Below, piece after piece: positions 1 to 5,891 of a stretch of 8,427 bases of DNA. This DNA comes from Promethearchaeia archaeon. GTDB taxonomy: Archaea > Asgardarchaeota > Lokiarchaeia > Sigyniarchaeales > SOKP01. Under the pieces are notes generated by a model. It was not told where the DNA came from and made no database searches. It worked only from the letters and a program-made list of their open reading frames with translations. The stretch lies in assembly GCA_029856295.1 (NCBI GenBank), contig JAHQWS010000076.1:1-8427 (forward strand), read 5' to 3'. The translations under genes and the position numbers were made by a program. Within the stretch, counting starts at the first letter, position 1; each line of letters begins with the position of its first letter.

Positions 1-287
1 TCTCTAAATATGGACTTTTTAGATTCCATGACACTACGAAAGAACTATACCTTGCGGGGATATTTCCCGATACCTCAGTCGAGGATATTAGAAACATAGT
101 TCCTTGGGACCTAAAAATCGCAGAAGATCATGGAGAGACCTTAGAAAAGATATCACCTCCCACAATTGAAGATTTAAAAATAATTCGAAAATTTGATCCA
201 TTCTTTGGAATTGGAGCTCATGAAGGAAGAATTTTACAATCACAAGTCTTATCTCTTTACTACGAGCGTGGAGTGAAAAACGAGTAA
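1..287 (+). CDS. CoA-transferase family I, beta-type subunit, C-terminal fragment
   Basis: This reading frame (codons in phase with position 3, stop TAA at 285-287) is open from the left edge and encodes about 94 residues, so the start lies outside the window. The translation contains LYLAGIFPDTSVEDIRNIVPW followed by a PPTIEDLKIIRKFDP segment. This matches the C-terminal end of beta/B subunits of family I CoA-transferases (glutaconate, 3-oxoacid and related types), which typically read 'hPGvtvedV..nTgw.l' and then 'PPTeeEl.liR..DP'. The family moves CoA between a short or medium acid and an acyl-CoA in the cytoplasm, normally with an alpha subunit encoded just upstream. The catalytic glutamate of the family is in the missing part if it is in this subunit. 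The tail after FDP (about 25 residues, ending ERGVKNE) is somewhat longer than usual. The exact substrate cannot be told. The gene is convergent with the next one, 20 bases apart. Confidence 0.85.
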   Translation, partial: SKYGLFRFHDTTKELYLAGIFPDTSVEDIRNIVPWDLKIAEDHGETLEKISPPTIEDLKIIRKFDPFFGIGAHEGRILQSQVLSLYYERGVKNE

Positions 288-294
288 AATAATA

Positions 295-303
295 TTTTTT
301 TTT
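295..303 (+). terminator. T-tract terminator after the CoA-transferase gene
   Basis: A run of nine T on the + strand begins 8 bases after the CoA-transferase stop and is followed by more pyrimidines (CTTTCT). There is no clear hairpin. A U-rich tract alone is enough for intrinsic termination by archaeal RNA polymerase, so this is the likely 3' end of that transcript. It runs almost into the stop codon of the convergent gene. Confidence 0.45.
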
Positions 304-307
304 CTTT

Positions 308-1096
308 CTATATTTCATAGTTTTTATAAAAATTAATAACGCCGTGGCAATTACATGTGGTTGCTATAATCAAATTATAGTTCTTATTTAAAAATAAATC
401 TAAACTACTCTGCAGTATTCTAAATATATGTTTAATGTCATTCCCATTAATACCCCCTAAACCTGGCATTAATTGTTTACTTTCAATAATAATTTTTAGT
501 TTTAGAATCTCATTCTCATCATCGTTATCAATTTTGATAATATTGTCTACAAGATAGAAATTTTTTAAATACTTCGTTATAGTTATAGGTTTTTCTCTTT
601 TAAAGGTGGGACAGAAATTTTCAGGTCCATAACAGTTATCGGGACACATTTCATCTATCTTTGCATATGACAAATATGCTACTCCTTTTTCCGAATTATG
701 TGTTAGTAATAAATCTTCACTTACACTATTGACAAATATAATAGTTGATTCTTTATCTGATGTTAAATTTATCTGAGTTTTTTCACGCATAAATTCTTCT
801 ATAATTTGTGCTGACAAATGAATAGGGATGACAGGAATAACATACTCCGGTTGGAATTTAACAATCAGTTCATAAATAATAGAAATGTCGTGGATAAGAA
901 GGAAAATCTGTCCAGGTTCAATCTTTTCCACTTTTAAATAAAATAGATCTAGGTTATCGAATTTTTGAGTAGCATAATCAGCACAAAAACAGCTAGGATT
1001 ATTGTCGATTAGAATTGTTTTATACTCATTCTTTATCCCATAATCCAAGGCTTTTTTACCAAATATGCCTCCTCCGGCAATGATTAATATGCTCAT
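308..1096 (-). CDS. Uncharacterised Rossmann-fold protein with cysteine cluster
   Basis: The protein has 262 residues, an ATG start and no signal peptide or membrane segment. Residues 3-17 (ILIIAGGGIFGKKAL) form a beta-strand plus glycine-rich loop typical of a dinucleotide-binding Rossmann fold, and Asp31 at the end of the second strand (TILIDNN) is placed to bind an NAD-type ribose. Two features stand out after the nucleotide-binding part. One is a cysteine motif MCPDNCYGPENFCP (Cys151, Cys155, Cys162). The other is a C-terminal TTCNCHG (Cys248, Cys250, His251) preceded by a glycine loop PGLGGINGND (211-220). Cys36 and Cys38 are further candidates. Together these could hold a metal ion or Fe-S cluster. 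I recall similar proteins of unknown function in archaea and deltaproteobacteria, sometimes named TrkA-like because of the N-terminus, but no function can be assigned. It lies 43 bases downstream of the acyl-CoA synthetase alpha gene on the same strand and may be cotranscribed. Confidence 0.85.
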   Translation of the reverse strand: MSILIIAGGGIFGKKALDYGIKNEYKTILIDNNPSCFCADYATQKFDNLDLFYLKVEKIEPGQIFLLIHDISIIYELIVKFQPEYVIPVIPIHLSAQIIEEFMREKTQINLTSDKESTIIFVNSVSEDLLLTHNSEKGVAYLSYAKIDEMCPDNCYGPENFCPTFKREKPITITKYLKNFYLVDNIIKIDNDDENEILKLKIIIESKQLMPGLGGINGNDIKHIFRILQSSLDLFLNKNYNLIIATTCNCHGVINFYKNYEI

Positions 1097-1111
1097 TTCT
1101 ATTAATGAAAA

Positions 1112-1120
1112 TTAAATAAA
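1112..1120 (-). promoter_or_regulatory. TATA-like box before the Rossmann/Cys gene
   Basis: On the minus strand this reads TTTATTTAA, a good archaeal TATA-box match, about 16 bases before the ATG at 1096. If used, transcription would begin at or just inside the start codon, which is closer than usual even for a leaderless message. A second AT-rich candidate, TTAATTAAC, lies at 1129-1137. Readthrough from the upstream gene is the alternative. The evidence is weak because the whole gap is AT-rich. Confidence 0.22.
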
Positions 1121-1139
1121 CTTATCTAGTTAATTAAGT

Positions 1140-2663
1140 TTAATCTTGGTTTTTTGATGTAGCTCTGGAATTAACGAACTTTTGGTATTCCTGAAGCTTT
1201 CTTAATATAATAGGGGTGAGCTCAAGATCTCCTTCCACTACCATTATTTTATTTTCATCATATTTTTCATAGATGGGATTATTAGAGCTTGAACCAAAAG
1301 AGATATAAATAATCCTTTTGTCGGGGTGTTTAAGGCATATATTAATTTCATTTTCTATAGTGTCATTCATTCTCTTACTAATTACAGGTAACATCATTTC
1401 TTTTAGTCGCTTTCCATATTCATTCATTGGTTTCATTGATTCTATTCTTTCTCTAAATGATGCAGATGTCATTGTAAGTATTACGTCAAAACATCCGGAA
1501 TTTAACATTAGATCAATTATTTTTTGATAAAGAGTAAAATCATTTGTAGCAACCATATCAACGGGGTTATTGTGACTCCAATAAAACGGGAGAAGATTTG
1601 AAATATCATCAATAAGTTTAGGACCATTTGGCTCTGTTCTTAGATCAATAACATTGATACCCTGCTTTTCACAAAGATCAGTAAGATGGACAACAAAACC
1701 ACCTCCACCACTAATAATACCTGCACGTAATCGATTATTTTTAGGAAGTGGTAATAAATATTGTGATCCTTTGATTAAATAAATGAATTCCATTATTGAA
1801 TCTGCATGAATTACCCCTGTTTGTTTAAAAACCGATTTATAAATGTTTAATGAACCGGCAATTGAACCTGTATGACTATTTGCTGCTCTAGCACCGGTTT
1901 TAGTAAGACCTGCTTTTAGAAAAATAATCGGCTTTTTTTTAGTAGTTTCTAAACAAATATCCTTAAATCTTGAACCTGCGCGTAGCCCTTCGGCAAATAA
2001 AGCAATAGCCTTTGTTTCTTTATCTTGAGCATAATATTCTAAATAGTCTTCTAAGGTTAGTGAAGCTTCATTCCCACTTGACACAAAATATCGAATTTTT
2101 TCTAACGAACTGCATAAAACAGTTCCAATCGTTCCAGATTGAGAAACGATCGACAAATTTCCAGGTCTTGGCATCATAAATCCAAATCCTAAATGTAATG
2201 GGGAGGTCTTATCTTCTGATGTATATAGTCCCATTGAATTGGGCCCTACAAAAATTAACCCCCCTTTTTCGGCTACATTGACTAATTCTTTATTTTCTTC
2301 TTGTCTATCTTCAGTTTTTACTTCGCCAAACCCCGCTGTGATTATAGCTGCTGTTCTGATATCATTTTCAATAGCTTGTTTTATCGAATCTACGACTGCA
2401 TTTGGAGGAACGACGATTCCGACAAGATCAATTGGTTCAGGGCATTTATCCAGGGAAGGATATACATCAATTCCAAAGATTTTCTTTTTTTCATATTTTG
2501 GATTCGGATTTATGGGATAAATCTTTTTCGTAAACCCACAGCTGAGAACGGACATTACAACAAATGAACCAATTTTCATCATTTTATCTGTTGCGCCCAT
2601 GATCGCGATGTTTTTAGGATTAAACATGCGTTTCATTAATTCTAACTTTTCTTCAATATTCAT
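1140..2663 (-). CDS. ADP-forming acyl-CoA synthetase, alpha-type subunit
   Basis: The protein has 507 residues and is cytoplasmic. It belongs to the ADP-forming acetyl/acyl-CoA synthetase (succinyl-CoA synthetase-like) superfamily, which converts acyl-CoA + ADP + Pi to acid + CoA + ATP. Residues 13-145 are the CoA-binding Rossmann domain (FNPKNIAIMGAT at the start, GPNSMG at 140-145). Residues 168-300 form the first ligase domain, with SQSGTIG at 174-180 and the phosphohistidine motif ANSHTGSIAG giving His264. Residues 311-490 form the second ligase-type domain. No ATP-grasp (beta) domain is present, so a separate beta subunit is needed for the complete reaction, and none is encoded in the window. 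At 507 residues it is slightly longer than typical alpha subunits of about 460. No Shine-Dalgarno is visible before the ATG at 2663, so the message may be leaderless or may start at Met10 or Met13, where family members usually begin. It is divergent from the esterase gene and followed at 43 bases by the Rossmann/Cys gene. Confidence 0.92.
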   Translation of the reverse strand: MNIEEKLELMKRMFNPKNIAIMGATDKMMKIGSFVVMSVLSCGFTKKIYPINPNPKYEKKKIFGIDVYPSLDKCPEPIDLVGIVVPPNAVVDSIKQAIENDIRTAAIITAGFGEVKTEDRQEENKELVNVAEKGGLIFVGPNSMGLYTSEDKTSPLHLGFGFMMPRPGNLSIVSQSGTIGTVLCSSLEKIRYFVSSGNEASLTLEDYLEYYAQDKETKAIALFAEGLRAGSRFKDICLETTKKKPIIFLKAGLTKTGARAANSHTGSIAGSLNIYKSVFKQTGVIHADSIMEFIYLIKGSQYLLPLPKNNRLRAGIISGGGGFVVHLTDLCEKQGINVIDLRTEPNGPKLIDDISNLLPFYWSHNNPVDMVATNDFTLYQKIIDLMLNSGCFDVILTMTSASFRERIESMKPMNEYGKRLKEMMLPVISKRMNDTIENEINICLKHPDKRIIYISFGSSSNNPIYEKYDENKIMVVEGDLELTPIILRKLQEYQKFVNSRATSKNQD

Positions 2664-2720
2664 GTGTGGGGGCCCTAAATCTAGATCGTCTATTGAACTC
2701 TATTTTAGTATATAGATGGG

Positions 2721-2730
2721 TTATTAAATA
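2721..2730 (-). promoter_or_regulatory. TATA-like box for the acyl-CoA synthetase alpha gene
   Basis: The minus strand reads TATTTAATAA, which would set a start site near 2697 and a leader of about 35 bases. It sits in an AT-only dyad (2721-2746, outer arms TTATTAA / TTAATAA) that contains tandem ATTA units. A second candidate, CTATATACTA, lies nearer the gene at 2706-2715. I cannot decide between them. Confidence 0.3.
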
Positions 2731-2770
2731 ATTAATTAATTAATAATCTTGTTAAACTCCATGATTTGTG

Positions 2771-2806
2771 TACGTTTACGAACGTAGAACTTTTTTTCAA
2801 CGTTTA
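2771..2806. promoter_or_regulatory. Candidate operator: TACGTT/AACGTA inverted repeat plus ACGTTTA repeat
   Basis: Positions 2771-2786 read TACGTTTACGAACGTA, an inverted repeat with 6-base arms (TACGTT and AACGTA) around 4 bases. The 7-mer ACGTTTA occurs at 2772-2778 and again at 2800-2806 in the same orientation, 28 bases apart. The second copy lies inside the palindrome AACGTT (2799-2804) and overlaps the TATA-like box of the esterase gene. CG-containing arms are unusual in this AT-rich gap. The placement fits a repressor site acting on one or both divergent genes. This is inferred, and no regulator is encoded in the window. Confidence 0.35.
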
Positions 2807-2810
2807 TAAT
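2803..2810 (+). promoter_or_regulatory. TATA-like box for the esterase gene
   Basis: TTTATAAT on the + strand would direct initiation near 2832, giving a leader of about 40 bases before the ATG at 2872. It overlaps the second ACGTTTA element of the candidate operator. The stretch AAATAAAATT at 2831-2840 is another possible box, which would give a leaderless message. Confidence 0.3.
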
Positions 2811-2871
2811 TTTTTGTAAAAATAAGAAAAAAATAAAATTATTTACACAATAGCATTTTTAACTAGATATT

Positions 2872-3990
2872 ATGCCTAAAGATAATATAAGATATAAGAT
2901 TGATAATTTTCATTCAAAAGCGTTAGAGAGTAATCCTTTAGGAAGTCCAGCAGATCGGGATCTTAAAATTTATCTTCCTCCTGGATATTTTGAATCCAAC
3001 GATAAAAGATATCCCGTAGTATATTTCATTCATGGTTACGGAGGAAATAACAGAGGTTGGACAGTCACTGGTCGAAATTCTAAAGATGGAGCAATTCCTT
3101 GGAAGATTATACCCAAGAAAATCTTAACAAGAATTAATATGGATCGATTAACAACATTTGAAATCTTAGATGAGCAAATTTATAATGATGAATTAGACCC
3201 TTTTATTTTTGTACAACCTGATGCGAGCCTTCATGTCCCAAATATTGATGGTCGTAAAGATTTTAGAGGGCAACTTGCAACAAAAGGGAGTTTTTATATC
3301 AATTCCCCTTTTTCTGGAAATTACAGGGATTACATTATCCAAGACGTTATCAATTACATAGATTCAAACTATAGAACCATTCCTGATAAACAACATAGAG
3401 CACTAATGGGAGGATCTATGGGAGGTTTTGGGACATTATATCTATGTCTTTATCATCCTGATAAATTCATATCTGCGGCTTCTTTAAGTCCTGGGAATTT
3501 GGGCACTCGCGACTTGACCCGCCTCAATTGGAAATTGAGAATTCCGATTTATGATGAAATATTTGGTGCTAAAATGGGTGCAGAGATCGGCGACTCGGCT
3601 TGGAAGGACATTGTAGATACAATAGACCTCGTCTTTTCAAATGATAATCGATTAATGCCGACTATTAAACAAGATGAAAATGGAAATATTGTGGAATATA
3701 GTGAAGAAATCCTAAGCAAATGGGAAAAATACGATATTAATTACATAATTAAGGAAAAACCAGATGCTTTTAGGCAAGTTCATTTGCTACTTAATTGCGC
3801 AGAAAATGATGAATTTGGCTTAGATGAGGGGGTTAAAAAAATCCATGAAACTCTGGCAGAGTATGGAATTGAACATCAATTTGACTTGTATTCTGACCCA
3901 GAAGTAGCTTTAACTCCTCATATTTTAGGAATTGGGTATCATATTCTTCCTGGAATTCGCTTCTGCATCGAAAAATTTACAAAAAATTAA
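2872..3990 (+). CDS. Putative esterase (alpha/beta-hydrolase, esterase D/antigen 85-like)
   Basis: The protein has 372 residues and is cytoplasmic, with no signal peptide. The N-terminus (FHSKALESN...DLKIYLPPGYFE, residues 13-41) and the strand plus oxyanion loop VVYFIHGYGG (49-58) are typical of the putative esterase family. The nucleophile elbow is GGSMGGFG with Ser182. Asp313 in CAENDEF (309-315) is the likely acid, and His357 in YHILPGIRFCIEKF fits the spacing of the family's catalytic His (His350 is the alternative). The distance from Ser to Asp is about 131 residues, some 50 more than in human esterase D. The extra sequence around 212-300 and the segment 62-108 probably form a lid over the active site. 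The substrate could be a carboxyl ester, S-formylglutathione-like thioester or acyl-CoA, which cannot be told from the sequence. No Shine-Dalgarno precedes the ATG. It is divergent from the acyl-CoA synthetase alpha gene and convergent with ThDP gene A. Confidence 0.88.
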   Translation: MPKDNIRYKIDNFHSKALESNPLGSPADRDLKIYLPPGYFESNDKRYPVVYFIHGYGGNNRGWTVTGRNSKDGAIPWKIIPKKILTRINMDRLTTFEILDEQIYNDELDPFIFVQPDASLHVPNIDGRKDFRGQLATKGSFYINSPFSGNYRDYIIQDVINYIDSNYRTIPDKQHRALMGGSMGGFGTLYLCLYHPDKFISAASLSPGNLGTRDLTRLNWKLRIPIYDEIFGAKMGAEIGDSAWKDIVDTIDLVFSNDNRLMPTIKQDENGNIVEYSEEILSKWEKYDINYIIKEKPDAFRQVHLLLNCAENDEFGLDEGVKKIHETLAEYGIEHQFDLYSDPEVALTPHILGIGYHILPGIRFCIEKFTKN

Positions 3991-4050
3991 AAAAAAATTT
4001 ATAAAAATTCTTTATTTTTATTTCTTATAATATTCTAAAAGAATAAAAAG
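3989..4050. terminator. Bidirectional T-rich terminator zone between convergent genes
   Basis: The gap between the esterase stop and ThDP gene A stop holds T-tracts on both strands. On + there are the TTTATTTTTATTTCTT tracts at 4011-4026. On the minus strand there are nine T at 3989-3997, overlapping the esterase stop codon. A small hairpin, TATTCT-AAA-AGAATA, lies at 4031-4045. The arrangement suits archaeal U-tract termination from both sides, but the AT bias makes the hairpin weak evidence. Confidence 0.4.
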
Positions 4051-4053
4051 AAA

Positions 4054-5766
4054 TTAGGATGATCCCATGGAAATTAAGAGTTTTGTAATGTCGGGAACAT
4101 CATAATTGATTTTCACATCTATTACTGCCGGTTTACCCGAGTTCTTTGCTCGTTCGAGCGCGGGTTTTATTTCATTAGGATCTGTGACTTCCTCACCATA
4201 GCATCCAAACCCTTGAGCTATTGTTCCATAATTACATCCAGGTATATCAACATCGATAAATCGTTTTCCAAGAGCGATTTTTTGTCCCGATTTAATCATG
4301 CCCCAGCAAGAATTATTGCCAATAACGTAAATGAGATTCTTTAAACCCAATCTGGCTGCTGTTTCCAGATCTTGGATGTTTATCATGAAGCTTCCGTCAC
4401 CTGAGATTGAAACAACTTGTTTATCTGGTTTTGCTAGCTTTGCTCCAATTCCATAAGGGACAGAAGTGCCTAAATGCCCCATACCAATAGATTGCAGGTG
4501 TGAAAGTGGTTTCCGTTCCTTATATATGTGTACTTGCTCTAAAGCATAAGCAACAATATCTCCACCGTCTAAAATAAGAATTGCATCATCATCCATAAAT
4601 TCAAAAACATCTTTTATCAATCTTTGTGGAATGATGGGGATTTTATCTTTAGAAGCTTTTTTCATATAAGTTGAGCTAATTCTTTGTTTACCAACAATAA
4701 GAGTTTCCAACAAATCTCTTTTTTCTACTTTTTCGGTTTTTTTGGTCTCCTCAAGAATTTGTGTTAAAAATTGTTTACAATCAGCAACAATTCCTAATGT
4801 AATAGGTTTTGATCTTCCAATAATGGATGGATCAATATCAACTTGGATCATTTTTTGAGAGTCGTTCCAAACTGGACCTTCTCCATGCGCTAATGTAAAT
4901 GAAAATTTACAGCCTAACGCTAAAATCACATCAGCTCCATTTGCAGCCTGAAAACCGGCACCACCTATAGAAGTCCCTAGAAAACACTTTGATTGATTTG
5001 AAATCGTTCCAATCCCCATAATACTCGTAATTACAGGGATCTGTAAATATTCAGCAAATTCTTGTAATTCGTTCCACGCTCCGGCTCGAGCGACACCACC
5101 ACCAGATACTATCAGAGGTTTTTCAGCTGATAATAGAAGATCTAATGATTTTCTTATTGACTCTCCATCAACAGCAGGCTTTCCCATAGCTCTATATGCT
5201 TCTGATGATATAATTGATATCTTATCTTCCTCAATCTGCTCAAGAAAAGCATCTTCGAAAATTTCTAGCAATACAGGTCTTGGTCGTCCTCCTGTGGCCT
5301 CCCGGAAGCATTTTTGAACAGAATCGGGGATCTCCTCTATTATTCGTACGGATTTTTGATACTTCGTTATGGGTTTGAACATTGTGACTTGATCAAGGTT
5401 TCCCTGTAAAGTAAATGAATCCGCATAAGCGCTGCGTACTTGCGGCACAATTGCAATGACGGGGATATTGTCGCTCCACGCAGCTCCAACACCCGGAACT
5501 AGATGCATAGCTCCCGGACCTACCGTCCCAAAGCAGACCCCAGGCTTATTCGTGACTCTCGCGTAGGCGTCAGCTGCATGAGCAGCTGCTTGCTCATGTC
5601 GAAATAAGACTGTATTTATCCCTTGTTCTCTACCCCAACGATATATAGCATCGTACATTTGTAAGAATTGACCCCCAGGGATCCCGAACATATATTCTAC
5701 ATTCTCTTTAAGGAGACATTTGATTAATACATCTCCCCCATTAATAATCTTTTTCTCTTCTCCCAT
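4054..5766 (-). CDS. ThDP-dependent enzyme A (acetolactate synthase-like family)
   Basis: With the ATG at 5766 the protein has 570 residues, close to the usual 550-600 of the acetolactate synthase/2-hydroxyacyl-CoA lyase superfamily. These cytoplasmic enzymes use thiamine diphosphate to make or break C-C bonds next to a carbonyl. Three domains are visible. The N-terminal PYR domain (about 5-170) has FGIPGG and the activating glutamate Glu58 in FRHEQAAAHAADAYAR. The central domain (about 190-340) has IVSGGGVARAGAW. The C-terminal PP domain (about 380-550) has the Mg-ThDP motif GDGSF (456-460), 26 residues, then NN (484-485). The region NNSCWGMIKSGQ and the insert SFTLQGNLDQ (about 117-126) differ from classical acetolactate synthases, so acetolactate synthase activity is only one option. 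Benzaldehyde-lyase-, oxalyl-CoA decarboxylase- or hydroxyacyl-CoA lyase-like reactions are others. A GTG at 5775 would add three residues. I prefer the ATG because GTGA lies five bases before it. It is the last gene of the minus-strand cluster. Confidence 0.93.
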   Translation of the reverse strand: MGEEKKIINGGDVLIKCLLKENVEYMFGIPGGQFLQMYDAIYRWGREQGINTVLFRHEQAAAHAADAYARVTNKPGVCFGTVGPGAMHLVPGVGAAWSDNIPVIAIVPQVRSAYADSFTLQGNLDQVTMFKPITKYQKSVRIIEEIPDSVQKCFREATGGRPRPVLLEIFEDAFLEQIEEDKISIISSEAYRAMGKPAVDGESIRKSLDLLLSAEKPLIVSGGGVARAGAWNELQEFAEYLQIPVITSIMGIGTISNQSKCFLGTSIGGAGFQAANGADVILALGCKFSFTLAHGEGPVWNDSQKMIQVDIDPSIIGRSKPITLGIVADCKQFLTQILEETKKTEKVEKRDLLETLIVGKQRISSTYMKKASKDKIPIIPQRLIKDVFEFMDDDAILILDGGDIVAYALEQVHIYKERKPLSHLQSIGMGHLGTSVPYGIGAKLAKPDKQVVSISGDGSFMINIQDLETAARLGLKNLIYVIGNNSCWGMIKSGQKIALGKRFIDVDIPGCNYGTIAQGFGCYGEEVTDPNEIKPALERAKNSGKPAVIDVKINYDVPDITKLLISMGSS

Positions 5767-5771
5767 ATTTT

Positions 5772-5775
5772 TCAC
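5772..5775 (-). promoter_or_regulatory. Ribosome-binding site deciding the start of ThDP gene A
   Basis: The minus strand reads AGTGAAAAATATGGG, giving GTGA five bases before the ATG at 5766. The dehydrogenase gene has the matching GGTGAAAAATA before its GTG start, and both share the 10-mer GTGAAAAATA. The GTGA is complementary to the conserved 3' end of archaeal 16S rRNA. This argues that the in-frame GTG at 5775 is part of the ribosome-binding site, not the start. Confidence 0.5.
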
Positions 5776-5790
5776 TTAATTTGAAGATTA

Positions 5791-5817
5791 AAATTCTCAG
5801 ATTGTATTTTAGAATTT
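5791..5817. repeat. Inverted repeat AAATTCT/AGAATTT upstream of ThDP gene A
   Basis: The 7-base arms AAATTCT (5791-5797) and AGAATTT (5811-5817) are perfect complements. Their centres are 20 bases apart, about two helical turns. The repeat lies between the TATA-like box at 5824-5832 and the gene start, covering the predicted start site near 5800. That would suit a dimeric repressor site. The AT-rich arms make chance occurrence quite possible. Confidence 0.3.
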
Positions 5818-5823
5818 AGATTC

Positions 5824-5832
5824 TTATTTAAT
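5824..5832 (-). promoter_or_regulatory. TATA-like box for ThDP gene A
   Basis: The minus strand reads ATTAAATAA, preceded by the purine-rich AAAG that is usual for the archaeal TFB-recognition element. Initiation would fall near 5800, leaving a leader of roughly 35 bases that includes the GTGA ribosome-binding site. It lies downstream of the T-tract terminator of the dehydrogenase gene, so gene A probably has its own promoter. Confidence 0.4.
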
Positions 5833-5848
5833 CTTTAATCATAAGACT

Positions 5849-5876
5849 AAAAAAATACAAAAAAATGTAAAAAAAA
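5849..5876 (-). terminator. Triple phased T-tract terminator after the dehydrogenase gene
   Basis: On the minus strand, 16 bases after the dehydrogenase stop, there are three T-runs of 8, 7 and 7. On the + strand they appear as A-runs beginning at 5869, 5859 and 5849. Archaeal RNA polymerase terminates at such U-tracts, so this likely ends the dehydrogenase transcript. The exact 10-base spacing is also the phasing that gives intrinsically bent DNA. Confidence 0.55.
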
Positions 5877-5891
5877 GAAAGTTTTAGAACT

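Noticed and set aside
88..318. Open frame of 76 codons on the minus strand
   Set aside because: It lies antisense to the CoA-transferase fragment, has a low-complexity basic N-terminus and resembles no family. The sense frame has clear family motifs.
1318..1527. Open frame on + inside the acyl-CoA synthetase alpha gene
   Set aside because: It is a shadow of the well-supported minus-strand gene, with no recognisable motif or ribosome-binding site.
2239..2567. Two overlapping + strand open frames
   Set aside because: Both are antisense to the CoA-binding domain of the synthetase alpha gene and overlap each other, and neither shows family features.
2721..2746. AT-only dyad with tandem ATTA units as a replication origin or specific operator
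   Set aside because: It is low-complexity sequence in an AT-rich gap, with no origin-recognition boxes or replication genes. It is better explained as promoter sequence.
4031..4045. Hairpin TATTCT-AAA-AGAATA as a small RNA or bacterial-type terminator
   Set aside because: The stem is short and AT-rich, and no T-run directly follows it on either strand. It is noted only as part of the terminator zone.
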